A stretch of 64,000 nucleotides of DNA from Cheiracanthium punctorium (GCA_038373885.1 JAWZYV010012343.1:114203-178202); one strand, 5' to 3'. Counted from the first letter of the stretch, positions 45,426 to 56,521 are shown. The notes: a model not told the origin generated them from the sequence alone. Program-made: numbers and translations.

Positions 45426-46250
45426 CACTGAGGTGACAAAAAGTCATGGGATACCTTTTAATAACGTTTCGGACATCCCTTTGCCCGGCGGAGTGCAGTA
45501 AATCGACATGGCATGGACTTAACAAATCGTTGGAAGTCCCCTACAGGAATATTTAGCCATGCTGTCTGTATAGATGTCCACATTTGTGACAGGGTAGACG
45601 GTGGTGAAGTTTGAGCACGAATGAACCTCTCGATTATGTCCCAAATATGCTCATTGGGATTCACGTCGGGTGATCTGGGTGGCCAAACCATTCGCTGGAA
45701 ATCTCCAGAATGTTCTTCAAACCAATATCGCACAGTTCTGGCGCGATGGCATGGCGCATTGTCCTCCATAAACACCCATCGTTGTTTGGGTACATGAAGA
45801 GCATGAATGGGTGTAAATGGTCTCCGGGTAGCTCAACATAGTCATTTCCGGTCAATGATACATTCAGCTTGACCAGAGGATTCAGTCCACTCATGTAAAA
45901 GCACCCCACACCATTATGGAGCCAACACAAGCTTGCACAGTGCCTTGTTGACAACTTGGGTCCATGGCTTCGTGAGGACTACGCCATCTTCCTACCCTAT
46001 CGTCAGCTCTTACCGTTACTCATCCGACCAAGCTGACTGTATTCCAGTCATCTAGGGTCCAAGGATATGATCACGATCCCAGGAAAGGCACTCGAGCCGC
46101 TCTTCTGCTGCCATGGCCCATTGAAACCAGATTTCGCTGCACAGCCCAACGCGTCGTACGACCCACATTGATTTCTGCGGTTATTTCACGCAGCGTTGCT
46201 TGTCTGCTGCCGCTGACAATTCTTCGGATGCGTCGCTAATTGCACCAGTG
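45426..46250 (-). mobile_element. Broken Tc1-like element
   Basis: The plus strand begins CACTGAGGTGACAAAAAGTC, a Tc1-type terminus (3' end of the element). The transposase remnant follows on the minus strand. The 5' terminus is not recognisable; similarity fades near 46250. Confidence 0.75.
45455..46210 (-). pseudogene. Tc1-type transposase pseudogene
   Basis: Reading leftward, the start of the frame (about 46210-45990) resembles a Tc1 helix-turn-helix (LREITAEINVG, then TTRWAVQRNL) but is broken by stops and at least one frameshift. The last part is clean: residues MFMEDNAPCHRARTVRYWFE carry the second catalytic aspartate, and WPPRSPDVNPNEHIWDIIER the PDxNPxE block with the final acidic residue. 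The protein is shorter than the roughly 340 residues of the family and cannot be made intact. It is distinct from the copy at 1-929. Confidence 0.85.
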
Positions 46251-47671
46251 ACTCGAGCAAATTCAGGAAGATGACTTGTAAACTGTACTCTACACTGAAA
46301 TAAAAGAAAAACCAAAGCCTTCTATGTAACTTGAAAAAGAAATTCCTAAAAGTCGTAAAAATAATTGCAGAATGCGTCACTCTTCCACAAATTTCGCTGT
46401 GCAATGCTGAGAATTTTTAATAACTAAGAATTAACTAAGAATGTTAAGAATTTTTTTCTGGAACTTTCTTAACGGATGTAGGTTTTCGTCTATTTTAGAG
46501 CAGGTTGTAAAGAGGCATTCTAAAAAAAATTTTGAAGTGCTTGGCATAATATCATCCGACGTAGTTTTTTCCCCCCTTCGAGAGTCTTTGAAGAGTGGAT
46601 TAAGTCAGCATACACTTATCTTCATATCTCAGAAACTTTTTAAGGTACAGTTCTCTAACTTTGTACACCAACTTATTAGTGCATGGGCATATTTTACGAA
46701 TTGGGACTTTTCGTACGGGGGTCGTATACAAATTTAAAGAGTGTTACTTTTTGAAAATTAACGAAAAGAACTTGCATAGTCTTTTTTCGTACTTTATTTT
46801 GAACATTTTTCCAAGTTACCTTGTGCACTTATCTCTAACTGGTAGATATAGAATTTAAACATGTTACTACCCTTTTGGGACAGCCTGTAAATAAACGTTT
46901 ACTAAAATTACCTTTTTTAGACTTCTTTGTAGAGCTTTTAAAACATTTTAATATGACTACTAAGGAGGAAAAGTGTTTTGTAATTGATGAGCAGGACACG
47001 ATTTGTCGAATTTTTCATAACTTTCATGAGATACATAAGATAAATTTAGCTGATATTAATGTTTTTGGTTGCGACAGCATTGATAAATGAACGAGGCAGA
47101 CAGAGTAAAGTTAAATTTAATTAACTTTTGTTCCATTGTGGAAAAGAAATAATAAATGGCATATTTAAATAACAATACTTACATCTTGAATTATTTCAAA
47201 GTATAATATTAATGAAAGGTCCTCTTAGCAAACATATTAAGTCTACACAAACAGTTTCTTTAATGTAAATTAAAAATGATTTTTCTGTATAAATGTCGGT
47301 TGAAGAAAAACTTTGTCATTTACATTTCAGCCATTAAGGTGCTTTATTAAATTTAATTAATGATTCAAGATATAAACTCTTAGCGCTTCACCCAAAACTC
47401 ATTAAAACATTTCTGAGAAAAGACTCAAATACTTGTATGCATGCTTTTTTTATTGTCTCTTTACTTTTGTTTCAAATAAATATAATTATGATTCAAAATT
47501 GTGGCTGCGATATCAAAGGAAATGATGTACTGTTTAGATACAAAATATTTACAAATGCATTTAATCATAATTAATATAAATATAGCAATTTATGAAATTA
47601 AACAGCTGTCTTCATTACATAGCGCTTTTTAAATAATGATTTTGGATTTTTTAAAAATTAATTCAGGTTAA

Positions 47672-47708
<37 letters not shown>

Positions 47709-48107
47709 ATCTGAATTATTTATAATCTGAATATATATATATATTATATATATATTACAACTTAAGCAGTATATTTAAATTAAAGAGGCTTATAGCTGAT
47801 TTTTTTTATAATAACAGTTATTTAGTTTATGAAATGCAGCAATTTATAGCTTCTAAAAGAAAACATCAACTAAGACTATTTCTTATGATCAATAATTTCT
47901 TGCAATATGATTTAGAAAAAAAATTACATATGTTCTTCTAAAACCGCCCGTAAGTTAAATTAAGAGATTCGTGCAATAGTTTAATTTTCAATTACTTAAA
48001 ATAATTTATAACTTGTCAGCACTAAAAAAATGAATCAGTATTTTAATCATTTATTATGATCTGTTCTACTATTAATTTATGCATATTAAACTAAACATGT
48101 TTAATGT
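46251..48107. other. AT-rich intergenic sequence with TA microsatellites at 47673-47757
   Basis: No gene is supported; a 71-codon frame at 46875-47090 shows no domain. TA runs at 47673-47700 and 47735-47757 flank an ATCTGAATTAT spacer. Confidence 0.5.
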
Positions 48108-48147
48108 CAAAAGTCGCCTGTTATGTTTACATAACAGGCGACTTTTG
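48108..48147. repeat. Perfect 19-bp hairpin
   Basis: CAAAAGTCGCCTGTTATGT is followed after two bases by its exact reverse complement. The stem has no mismatch. Confidence 0.9.
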
Positions 48148-48269
48148 ATTGTCCATGAATTTCAGTTAGTTATGCAAGAAAACTCTAGTATAAAAACTCT
48201 AGCATTTGTTCTATAGAGATTATTATCAACAAAAAACACTCAAAACGTAACTGGTGCTAAAAGATAAGA

Positions 48270-48560
48270 TAAATAAAACTTTACATACTAACACATTAAA
48301 AGGTACTTATCGCACAGGACGATCGTTTCGGCCAAAAAAATATTCAGCCTTCTTCAGCAAGATAACACACCGCGCGGCAAAACGAAAGCGAACAGCAAGT
48401 TGCCAATCGGAAAAATCAAAAAGAAAAAAAAGGGGGTGGGGTGTAGCAAAGGAGAGTAGATAAAAATAAAATAAAGATATTACATAAATAAAAAATAGAA
48501 AAACTAAATTAAAAAATAATTTTTAAAAACTGTGCACAGAAAATAATGTAGAAAAAATTA
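48270..48560 (-). mobile_element. Penelope-like element 3' remnant
   Basis: A hammerhead-like motif is followed on the plus strand by GGGGGTGGGG and A-rich sequence, as at 31840-32150. Opposite in orientation to the element at 49083. No coding part. Confidence 0.45.
48307..48365 (-). ncRNA. Hammerhead-like ribozyme motif (R2)
   Basis: On the minus strand: distal helix I TTATC (48361-48365) pairs with GATAA (48307-48311); a single G-C pair sits next to the core; CTGAAGA (48351-48357); helix II GGCTGAA/TTTGGCC with two wobbles; GAAA (48326-48329); helix III is the self-complementary ACGATCGT (48319-48326), then C as the cleavage residue. One extra A lies between CTGAAGA and helix II, as in R1. 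A helix III with no loop suggests a two-strand (dimeric) fold. Confidence 0.55.
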
Positions 48561-48615
48561 TAGAAAGCAGAACAAAAAAAGAACAACAAATAAAAGCAAA
48601 GTATTTTTTTAAAAA

Positions 48616-48925
48616 TCTGATGTGAACACCACATGTCTTCCTTGCACGTCTATTAAATCAAAAATATTTTCGGTGCACATCATCTGAACTTATTTTGTTT
48701 GAGACATAAGATACTGCAATAATACAAAGGTTTAGCGATATCTAGCCAAATATTTGAGATATCGCCTAGCCGGGATCATTTTGAAAGTTTTGTTTTTGTC
48801 ATGTAATTAGGCGATATTTCGTCAAAAGCCGGCAAGCTTGTGATAGTTAGTGATTCAAGATATAAATACAAGATAGCCCAAATAGTGATTTATCACGGAC
48901 ATTTAATAAATTGAGGGTATCCAAT
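48616..48925 (+). mobile_element. Helentron/DINE-like element, ACTTCCTT family, 5' fragment
   Basis: TCTGATGTG...CACATGTCTTCCTTGCACGT and the next 250 bp follow the 5' parts of the copies at 20013 and 21729. The tandem units and 3' hairpin are missing. Confidence 0.65.
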
Positions 48926-48954
48926 TATATATCCCTTTAACCCATATTTAACCG

Positions 48955-49082
48955 TGGAAAGTTAGCGTAAATACAGGTTCTAACCCGTATTTACGCTAAT
49001 TTTCGGAGAAAACAACAGAAAACTCCAGAGTGTTAGAACGACGGCCACGCTGTGAATCCGAGCGCGGAACCTTCCATTTAGC
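48955..49082 (-). mobile_element. SINE fragment
   Basis: CCCGTATTTACGCTAA and AAAACTCCAGAGTGTTAGAACGACGGCC match the SINE at 44470-44700 in the same orientation. It abuts the truncated Penelope-like element. Confidence 0.55.
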
Positions 49083-49085
49083 CCC

Positions 49086-49890
49086 TTTACTCTAGAAGAG
49101 GAGTGCAACAATTCTTTACCTTTTTTGGATGTTCTTGTTTCTAGGAATCCTGACGGTTTCTCTACTTCTGTTTTCCGCAAGCCCTTTTCTATATCTTTAC
49201 CTCCTCATGCCCTATCTAATCATCCTTACCAGCAAAAACTTTCTGCTTTTTACACTTATGTGTTTCGTGCTATCAAAATTTGCTCTGATTCTTCTTCTCT
49301 TAATAATGAAATTAGTTACTTAAAATCCTTAGCTGTTTCTCGTGGTTTTAGCCCCTCTATTATTGATAAAGCTGTTTCTAAATTTAATAAGCCTAATACT
49401 TCTACTAATACTATTAATTTTCACAACGAATTAATTGTACTACCTTTCTTTTCACCTTTATGCTACAAAATTCCTAAACTTCTCAAAAAATTTCGGTTTC
49501 AAAGTCATTTTTAAACCTGTTAATAAACTTAAATTTTCTTCCCTTAAAGATCCTATTCCTACTGAGAACCGTTGGGGTGTTTATTATATTCCTTGTGAAT
49601 CTTGTGATTTGGGCTATATTGGTCAGACCAGAAGAGCTCTCAAATTTAGGCTCAAAGAGCATGAGAGATATGTCTCTAAGCACGAACTTTCCAAATCTTC
49701 TATTGCCTCACATTGTTGGAATTCCAATCATCGATTTCAGTTTTCTAAGGCTAATATTTTGTGCACTCCTCAGTCTTTGTCCCATCTGGATTTTTTGGAA
49801 GGTTTTTCCATTACCCAGCACTTAGATCGTCTTGTGAACGATGGTTCTTCCGTTCCTTTCGTTCATTCTGCTTGGAAGTTGCTGTTGTAA
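49086..49890 (+). pseudogene. Penelope-like RT C-terminus plus GIY-YIG endonuclease, frameshifted
   Basis: The first frame (49086-49514) begins FTLEEECNNSLPFLDVLVSR, the conserved region after the RT palm, followed by the thumb with VFRKP, SNHPYQQK and RAIKIC. A frameshift in the A6 run at 49486-49491 moves the sequence to a second frame that ends at 49890. That frame has the GIY-YIG domain: GVYYIPCESC, GYIGQTRR, the arginine-rich helix FRLKEHERYV, SSIASHCWNSNH and a late glutamate in FLEGFSI. The fingers and catalytic YxDD of RT are missing through truncation. The frameshift would stop translation before the nuclease, so the copy is probably dead. Confidence 0.9.
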
Positions 49891-50343
49891 GGTTCTTTTC
49901 ACTTTCTTCGTATACCCCCCCTTTTTTTTCCCTGTTTCTTTAATGTGTATGTACGTGTGTTACTGTCTTTCTTTTTCGTTTAAAAAAAAAAAATATATTT
50001 ATATATATATTTATTGTGCTGTCCTGTTCGTGGTTTTTATTTAAAAAAAAAATACGTGTGCTATTTGTTTTTTGTTTGTTTGTTCTGTTTTCTCTTTTTT
50101 TTGTGTGTGTTTGTACTTGTGTGTTCCCTTTTTTATTATTTTTCTTTATTCCTTTTTTATTTCTGTATTTTTTGTGCTTCTTTCCTTTCCTTTTTATCCC
50201 CCTTTTTTAATGTTTTTTCTCCCCTCTCCGTGGTTTTGTTAGACTTTGCCCCTTGTGGCAACATCTTGCTTGTTTTTCTCTTTTCAGTTCCCTGTGTTCT
50301 TTACGTCGAAGGGCTTGGACTGAAGAAGTTCAAAACATTTTTT
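49891..50343 (+). other. Pyrimidine-rich 3' region of the Penelope-like element
   Basis: T-rich sequence with TTTTTTTCCC runs; the frames here (cysteine, phenylalanine and leucine rich) are low-complexity by-products. A first, incomplete copy of the ribozyme core lies at 50309-50343. Confidence 0.6.
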
Positions 50344-50404
50344 AAGGGCTTGGACTGAAGAAGTTCAAAACAATTTTTGAACGAAACGCGTATCCTCTTT
50401 CCTT
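50344..50404 (+). ncRNA. Hammerhead-like ribozyme (R1) of the Penelope-like element
   Basis: In order: AAGG (50344-50347), internal loop GCTT, GGA (50352-50354), CTGAAGA (50355-50361), one extra A, helix II GTTCAAAA/TTTTGAAC with a 4-nt loop, GAAA (50383-50386), helix III as the self-complementary ACGCGT (50386-50391), A50392 as the predicted cleavage residue (GUA triplet), then TCC (pairs with GGA), a 5-nt internal loop and CCTT (pairs with AAGG). Helix I, open at the outer end, makes it type I. The extra A departs from the consensus CUGANGA-helix II joint. Family knowledge: type I motifs with tiny helix III occur in Penelope-like elements. Confidence 0.7.
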
Positions 50405-50405
50405 T

Positions 50406-51824
50406 TACTTCTTATGTGTGTTTTTTACAAAGTTTTTTAATTACTTTATCGTTTAACACCAGTATTTTGAGTGTTTTTTCAGTAATAATCTGTATGTTTT
50501 TTACTGAAATATTTTTGTGCAGGGGGCCCAAAAGTGTGTAGATCGATCCCTGGAAGTGACAAGTCATTTGGTCAGTACGTTTAGTATTGGAATGCCCCCC
50601 CCCCCCCCACACACACACATTCGATTACGATCCCATGACCCAGGATCGACATCAAAATTGCACCATCATTTCTTACCCACACTCCTTTTAGAATGTAATT
50701 TAACCTGCAAATATATGAAGATTAATTATAGTAACTGTTTTATAAGTCCAAACTATATTTGTAAAATTATGTTACTTAAGAATGACAAAATGACAAGAAT
50801 TAAGTACCCTATGAATGTATTCAGTTTCATACTAAAAGTTAAGTTTCATACTCAACACACAACTCACGCAATGACCATTTTACTTAACTTTTATTATAAA
50901 CGGTTTATCATAAATAGGTTATTTTAAATTTTAAGCTACCATTAGCTGTAGTTTTCAAAAATTTCGTTGGCTAAAAACTATATTCAAAACATTGTTTTCT
51001 AGTTTGTATTAGTAAAATCGATTACCTCGAATGCATTTAATAATCGACTCATTCTGAACAGCTTCGTTCATTCATGCCCGTCGCCATTCGAGTGCCTTAT
51101 CCACCCGGCCGTGGTACGACCTCATCGATAATGCATTCGGAATAAGCAACAGAGTATAACATTGTTTCAAAAAAAGTGATTAAACTCCCATCAGCTATTT
51201 ATTATAGGCTTCACATTAAAAAGAAAGAAACGCTTTCATTTCATTTTATTCTTTATAGCTAATAATCGCTTAACAGAGTGATAGAGTGAGGATGCATTAT
51301 CAAACTGTCTTTCCCGTTCCACATTTATTAATAATACTCTTAACTTCCCCCAGTCCCGAATTCCTAATAAGAATGGAGAAGGGACTTGGGCCTTCACTTT
51401 TCCTATTGATGCATCACTGTTCGATAGATCCCGTAACCGCTTGGCTGAATAAAATTTGATTATTGGAGTAGAAACAAGCGGAGCGGAAGGAAAGATATCT
51501 ATAAAATTGGATCCCTCCCCCCCCACCTCTTCTGTGGCCCCTGCTCTTGTGAAAGTAATACGAAATATTAATCATCTCTTTTAAAATGAGGGTGACACGC
51601 GAACGAAAAGGATGGTGCTCTTCTAAAGAAAACGCAATTCGTTCCGGAATGATCCCATCCTTCCTTAAGAGCTGTTTGACTGCATCGGTTTCCACGACGG
51701 CATAAATATCTGTACCTCCCCCCCCCTCCGCCCCAAAATAAAATAAAACGGTTTTATCATTTTAAAAAACTTTATTTTAAAATATTTTCGATATGTTTTT
51801 TTTTTTTTGTATGGTTTTCAATAA
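50406..51824. other. Intergenic, no gene seen
   Basis: C-tracts with CA repeats near 50595-50618; frames at 50517-50927 and 51236-51695 show no recognisable domain. Confidence 0.45.
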
Positions 51825-51825
51825 A

Positions 51826-51875
51826 CCACTGTAGAGTGTCGATTATCCGAATCTGTCGGGACCGGCAGAGCCTTT
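51826..51875 (+). mobile_element. Possible pogo/Tigger-like terminus
   Basis: CACTGTAGAGTGTCGATTATCCGAATC resembles the end at 38685-38740 (inverted). No partner end was found. Confidence 0.35.
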
Positions 51876-52180
51876 GGTAAGACATTTTTTAGGAGGGGGA
51901 CGGGGGCAGATGTCAATAAACTGCCAAGTCAAATATCGGTTTTTACCAACTTCTTTATTTTTTTTTATCAACTATATTACCAACTTTTTACTTTTACCAA
52001 CTGGGTTTGTTTAATTTTGCCAAGTGTACCAGAAATAGAAAGTAAACTATTGTTTTTGTTAAATTTCTTTTACCAGGAGCCACCTGAAAGTTATTCGCGG
52101 CAGACTAGTCAGCTTCCCCCCCACCACCACCACCACACGGACATGGATATAGTGCCGCTCATCGACGTATTCTAATGGGG

Positions 52181-52728
52181 TATCACACTAACGTAAAATC
52201 TGAGCAACTTTTTGCTGGCATAACTTTTTCAAGATTTTAAAGGCGGAGTGATCTTTAAGGGTTGTATAAGTAAGCAAGCTTTCTCCAACGTCAAATACAG
52301 TCATAGCATTTTAGGGTATCGTTGATTTGGCGGATAGGTTGTTTTATTTTACTTATCGTGACCCAGCATCTCGTATAACCCTTTCGTTGGTATATTTATA
52401 TCGGATCAGGGGCGATTTATTATTGATTGTGATACTTAAATGGATTGCATTTATCGAACTAATGATTAATTCATCAGTGAAATCGATTTCTAAATTCCAC
52501 ACACCACTTACACGCCGCCATACTTTTATCACTTCGAGCCAAGCTTGGAACCACAGTGGATGACGTATCAAAAAGAAGTAGTGTGATGGGCCGAAATTTC
52601 GGCCCACTCGGATTTTTGCGTTCGGAAAGCAAAAAGTTGGAGATCATCGTCGTCAAGTTAACGACAGAGAAAATCGGTCTAAAAGTTGTTCGGCAAGAAA
52701 GTTACTTGGATTTCTAGCTAGTGTGATA
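52181..52728. mobile_element. MITE with TATCACACT termini, copy 2
   Basis: Ends TATCACACTA and TAGTGTGATA. The right half, reversed, follows 1278-1430. Flanks show no clear target duplication. No coding capacity. Confidence 0.65.
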
Positions 52729-54388
52729 ACACTCTTAAAGAGCTAAACGAAATTTGCCTGTAAAAGGGCGCTGTGAGTCGTCATCATAAGTTTGTGAGCA
52801 TGCGTAAGTGATAGATTGCATCATGATTAGTCGGCTTATGTAGCTAATCATTAAAAAATGTCGAGCATTTTCCTTTGAAAGGCTCACGCTATTTCGCCCG
52901 TCCGCCGCTAGTCAATGATTGTCCAATATGTCTACCACACTGGATGTAACATTTAGAAAGGGCTCATCTCTGTGCAGTATTAGAAAGTTGTCGATATTGT
53001 TCAGATATCGGAATTATTATCGAACATTTCACTGTTTTCATCCGACTGGGGAAATAGACGTGAGAATATCTTTCTCCTAATCGGATACAAATCAAGATGT
53101 CTGTTTTATTGTGTGTATTAGCATTCCCTCAAAATGCCCCTCCTTTCCCTTGCAAATACAGAGAGAATCAAGTCCAGCAGCTGTCAAAAAATACGACCCT
53201 TTCTTAATCGATGTCTGTCGGTTCTCCCACCAGGTCTACCAGATTGGCTATTTTTTTTAAGGCCAAATTTGATGAATTTCGCCTTATAAATGAACTGGCG
53301 ATTAAATAAAATCGCCAATCTGGCAACAAGCGCTGCCTCTGACTTTCATGTCTTCGGCAAAGAGTCTGTTTTAATTGGTTGATTGCTCCCAGTTCTAATA
53401 CTTCTGGAGAATGAAGTATAAAAATTGAAGTTGAGGGTGCATCAGCAACGGCTTATAATTTTAGTTACATGATTCCCTTCAAAGAATCGACTTTGAATTA
53501 TTATTTAATTCCTTTTTCAGCCAATAAGACAGAGTGCACTTTTTTTATATTTTTTTGGATCTGATGAAATAAAAAGGCGCTTTCATATTACCATTAATAA
53601 TTTCAGGCATTTGTGCAACAGTTAAATATTTGTGATACTTGTTTACATTTGATCTCGTTATTCCAAAAGCCTGGAAGGGAACAAAGGACATATTTTTTCG
53701 CAAAGGCATCCTCTTAAAGCACTTAACTTTCAATCACCTAACATAATTATCTCTTCGTTCTTAATACTTTATCAAAGCAATTTATGAATGAAGGGGCATA
53801 AAATAAGCATTTATTAGACATAATTAATAGCGCAATTACTTTAATTAATGAAAATTAAAAGGTGCTTTTTTGGGGCAATTAGTGAAACCGCTTTTTTTTT
53901 TGTTTTTTGTAACACATTAAAAAAAGAAATAAAGATACAAGAAAAAGAAATATTGAATGGCTTAATACGTATATTGCAAGTTTAAGTGGCTCTTCGAGTT
54001 TTCGATACAAATAGAAGTACCAAAAAGTATAATTAAAGTCAGTAGTTGTCAGCGGATTTTTGATTAGACAATTGAGAAGAGTTAATTTGCTAAAAGATGG
54101 CTTAGAAATTCTATTTCATTAAATCAAATTCTCGATTGCAGTCCCAGTGACTACGAAACACAGTTATTTATTATTATTGTTAATTTTTTCAATATTGGGC
54201 ACCTGCTGTGTAAATATCGGCCACTACAAAAGCCTGAATTGTTGGATTTTATATTATAGGGGCCTCGTGCTGGGGACAGAAAGTTTTGGCTCAAAACATT
54301 AATGCATATGCCTAGTTCTTGTGAACAACAAAAAAATACTTTAAAAATTTTAAATGACAAGTTATAAAAAGGTACAATAATTTTTTAT
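52729..54388. other. Intergenic, 1.6 kb without a gene
   Basis: No supported exon, RNA gene or element boundary. Confidence 0.5.
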
Positions 54389-54392
54389 TTAA

Positions 54393-54745
54393 CCACATAG
54401 TACCTTTAAACTTCTAAAAAATCAATTTTTCAAAAGTAATTTTAAAAAATAATTCAGATAGTTAGGAATATATTAAAACAAACCTCATCAAAATCAAACA
54501 AAAAGTACGCCCGCAGCAATTAAAAGTAATAAAGCTAACATGGACTTTTCCTATAAACGCAGTGTAAAGAAACTTGATTTTCTCAGTTTCTGATTTTTGC
54601 ACTTTCCCACAAGATTAAAAAAAAATTTATGAATGGAAAGTTATGAAATTTTACATGTTTTAATATATTCCTAACTATCTGAATTATTTTTTAAAATTAC
54701 TTTTGAAAAATTGATTTTTTAGAAGTTTAAAGGTACTATGTCCCC
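54393..54745. mobile_element. TTAA-flanked foldback MITE
   Basis: Arms of about 90 bp (CACATAGTACCTTTAAACTT inward to GGAATATATTAAAAC) are almost perfectly inverted and enclose about 170 bp. TTAA lies on both sides (54389-54392 and 54746-54749). The TTAA target suggests a piggyBac-like mover, though the ends differ from families 1 and 2. Confidence 0.8.
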
Positions 54746-54840
54746 TTAATTGAATACATTATCAAAATTAATATGTGTACTTATGTAGGATGTATGTTGA
54801 AAAATTAAGAGTTTTACTAAAATTCTGCTCTTTTTTTTAA

Positions 54841-55360
54841 CCCTTTGAGGCGTAATCCTTTCCCAATGTTGAAAAAAGGGCAGCCGTTGCCATCGCTCAA
54901 CTTAACGACCCGCAAGAGGGCGGACGATCGAAACGTTCATCGCGTGCCACAGATCTTTTTAGAGGCCCCTTTTCTGACGCAGCTGGCTGTGCCAAACAGC
55001 CAGCTGTCGTCAAAAAAGGGGTCTCTAAAAAGATCTGTGGAACGCGATCAACGTTTCGATCGTCGCCCTCTTGCGGGTCGTTCGGTCGAGCGATGGCGCA
55101 AAGGCTGCCATTTTTTCAGCATTGGGCAATCTCTCTAGCTGTTCTCGCATTCTTCCATTTTTCAGCAGATGTCAGTGCTGTTAAAAAGAATCGTGACCAT
55201 TTTTGTTACGGAAAATGGCGTACTAAAAAGTAAAGGATTCTCGTGGAGCTAGGTCCCCCGCAACTATTTTTATAGAAATCCAATCTATTCTTCGTGACTG
55301 GCAACAGTCAAAACGTCCGAGTTGGGTGTTCCCAGAGCGGGAACATTGCGCGTTAAAGAG
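54841..55360 (+). mobile_element. piggyBac-like MITE family 1, copy D
   Basis: TTAA (54837-54840), CCCTTTGAGGCG at the left, GCGCGTTAAAGAG at the right, TTAA (55361-55364). The left 210 bp is a foldback with AACGTTCATCGCG and its inverse around CAGCTGGCTGTG. This is the best-preserved member with copy E. 520 bp, no coding capacity. Confidence 0.85.
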
Positions 55361-55364
55361 TTAA

Positions 55365-55863
55365 AGTCTAGGGAGGGCAGAGAGCATGGAAAATGTTTCA
55401 ATAACTTTTCCATTGAAGTCTGGAGTAGCAAGATTAAAATATTTGGCTGGTAGTATGTATCCCTTCCCAAACTTTTTATTTACCAACTGTAATGAAACTC
55501 GCAGTAAATTCTCGACAGAATTCACTATCGTTTAATATAATTACAATTTGACAAATACTTTAATTATACCATTTATTGCTCAGACAATACTTTTACCTTA
55601 TTTGACAAATCAAACACCTAACGAAACAGTAAAATAAATTCCTTGTTTTAAACAAATAACAAAAAGAGAAAAAAGGGGGCGAGAGTAGGACTCTATCAGC
55701 ATTAAGTAAAGCATCATAAAGCTAGGTCTATGGACACAATGCTATTTCTACTATTGGGCCAACCGGGCAGTGGCTCAAAACTCAAGCTAAATGACCGCGT
55801 TTTAACATTCATTTCTGCGCTAATCAGCCAAATACTGTTACCTTCAACTTTGTAAATAAATGG
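55365..55863. other. Intergenic, no gene seen
   Basis: No supported feature. Confidence 0.45.
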
Positions 55864-55871
55864 GATTGGTT

Positions 55872-56296
55872 CAGTGGCGCAAACAAGGGAGGGGGGCTCC
55901 AGGGGGTCCGGACCCCCCCCCCGAGCCATCGGCTTTGATATTTTTTTTTCGATTGATTATTATCCTATATCAATAATAAATAAAACAATTCCCAAAAAAA
56001 GGTAGCAATAGTTTCAGTTCTAATAAATGAAAAAAGGAATGTTTTTTTCTCGTTTTCCTCAACTTTCAAAAACGAACTGAAAGCGAACATAAAACACCAT
56101 CTTGTTTTCAAAACTGAACAACTATTACTTTCCTTCCCATTGTACTGTGTAGTGTATTCTTAGGGAACTGGATGGGACCAGTTTGGATGAATTCCATCTA
56201 ATGAAAACGAGCTCTTTCATCACTGATTTTTGACAATCTGGAACATCCCTAAAAGTTGGACCCCCCCCCCAGCCAGAAATCATGTGTGCGCGCCTG
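55872..56296. mobile_element. hAT-type MITE (CAGTGGCGC end)
   Basis: Ends CAGTGGCGCAAACAAGG and GTGTGCGCGCCTG are loosely inverted; each is followed inward by a G- or C-tract. A perfect 8-bp duplication GATTGGTT flanks it (55864-55871 and 56297-56304). No coding capacity; 425 bp. Confidence 0.85.
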
Positions 56297-56521
56297 GATT
56301 GGTTGCTTTTTGCGTCTCCACATTTTCGGGAATGCATTTGTCCTGCGCAAAGAATAAATTCATCGGGAATCATTTGGTGTTGAAGTGTGCGGCATCATTT
56401 TAGCAGTTGCTCATTCTAAAGTAGCTTTATATATAAAAAGATAGAGGAAATATTGAAAAACACTGCTTTAAGTATTTCTTTCATCCATCTAAATCGCATA
56501 AAATGTATAAATAATTTTTAA

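Larger units (their letters stand above)
49083..50405 (+). mobile_element. 5'-truncated Penelope-like retroelement
   Basis: The element keeps the end of the reverse transcriptase, a GIY-YIG endonuclease, about 400 bp of pyrimidine-rich 3' region and a hammerhead-like ribozyme. The 5' edge lies at the SINE fragment near 49083. Penelope-like elements are known to pair RT with GIY-YIG and to carry hammerhead motifs, so the parts support one another. Confidence 0.85.

Noticed and set aside
50309..50343. A separate hammerhead at the first CTGAAGA
   Set aside because: It has no GAAA or helix III of its own; it is half of a 35-bp duplication.
50014..50358. Cys/Phe-rich frame that could suggest a membrane protein
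   Set aside because: It is the T-rich 3' region of the Penelope-like element and ends in the ribozyme.
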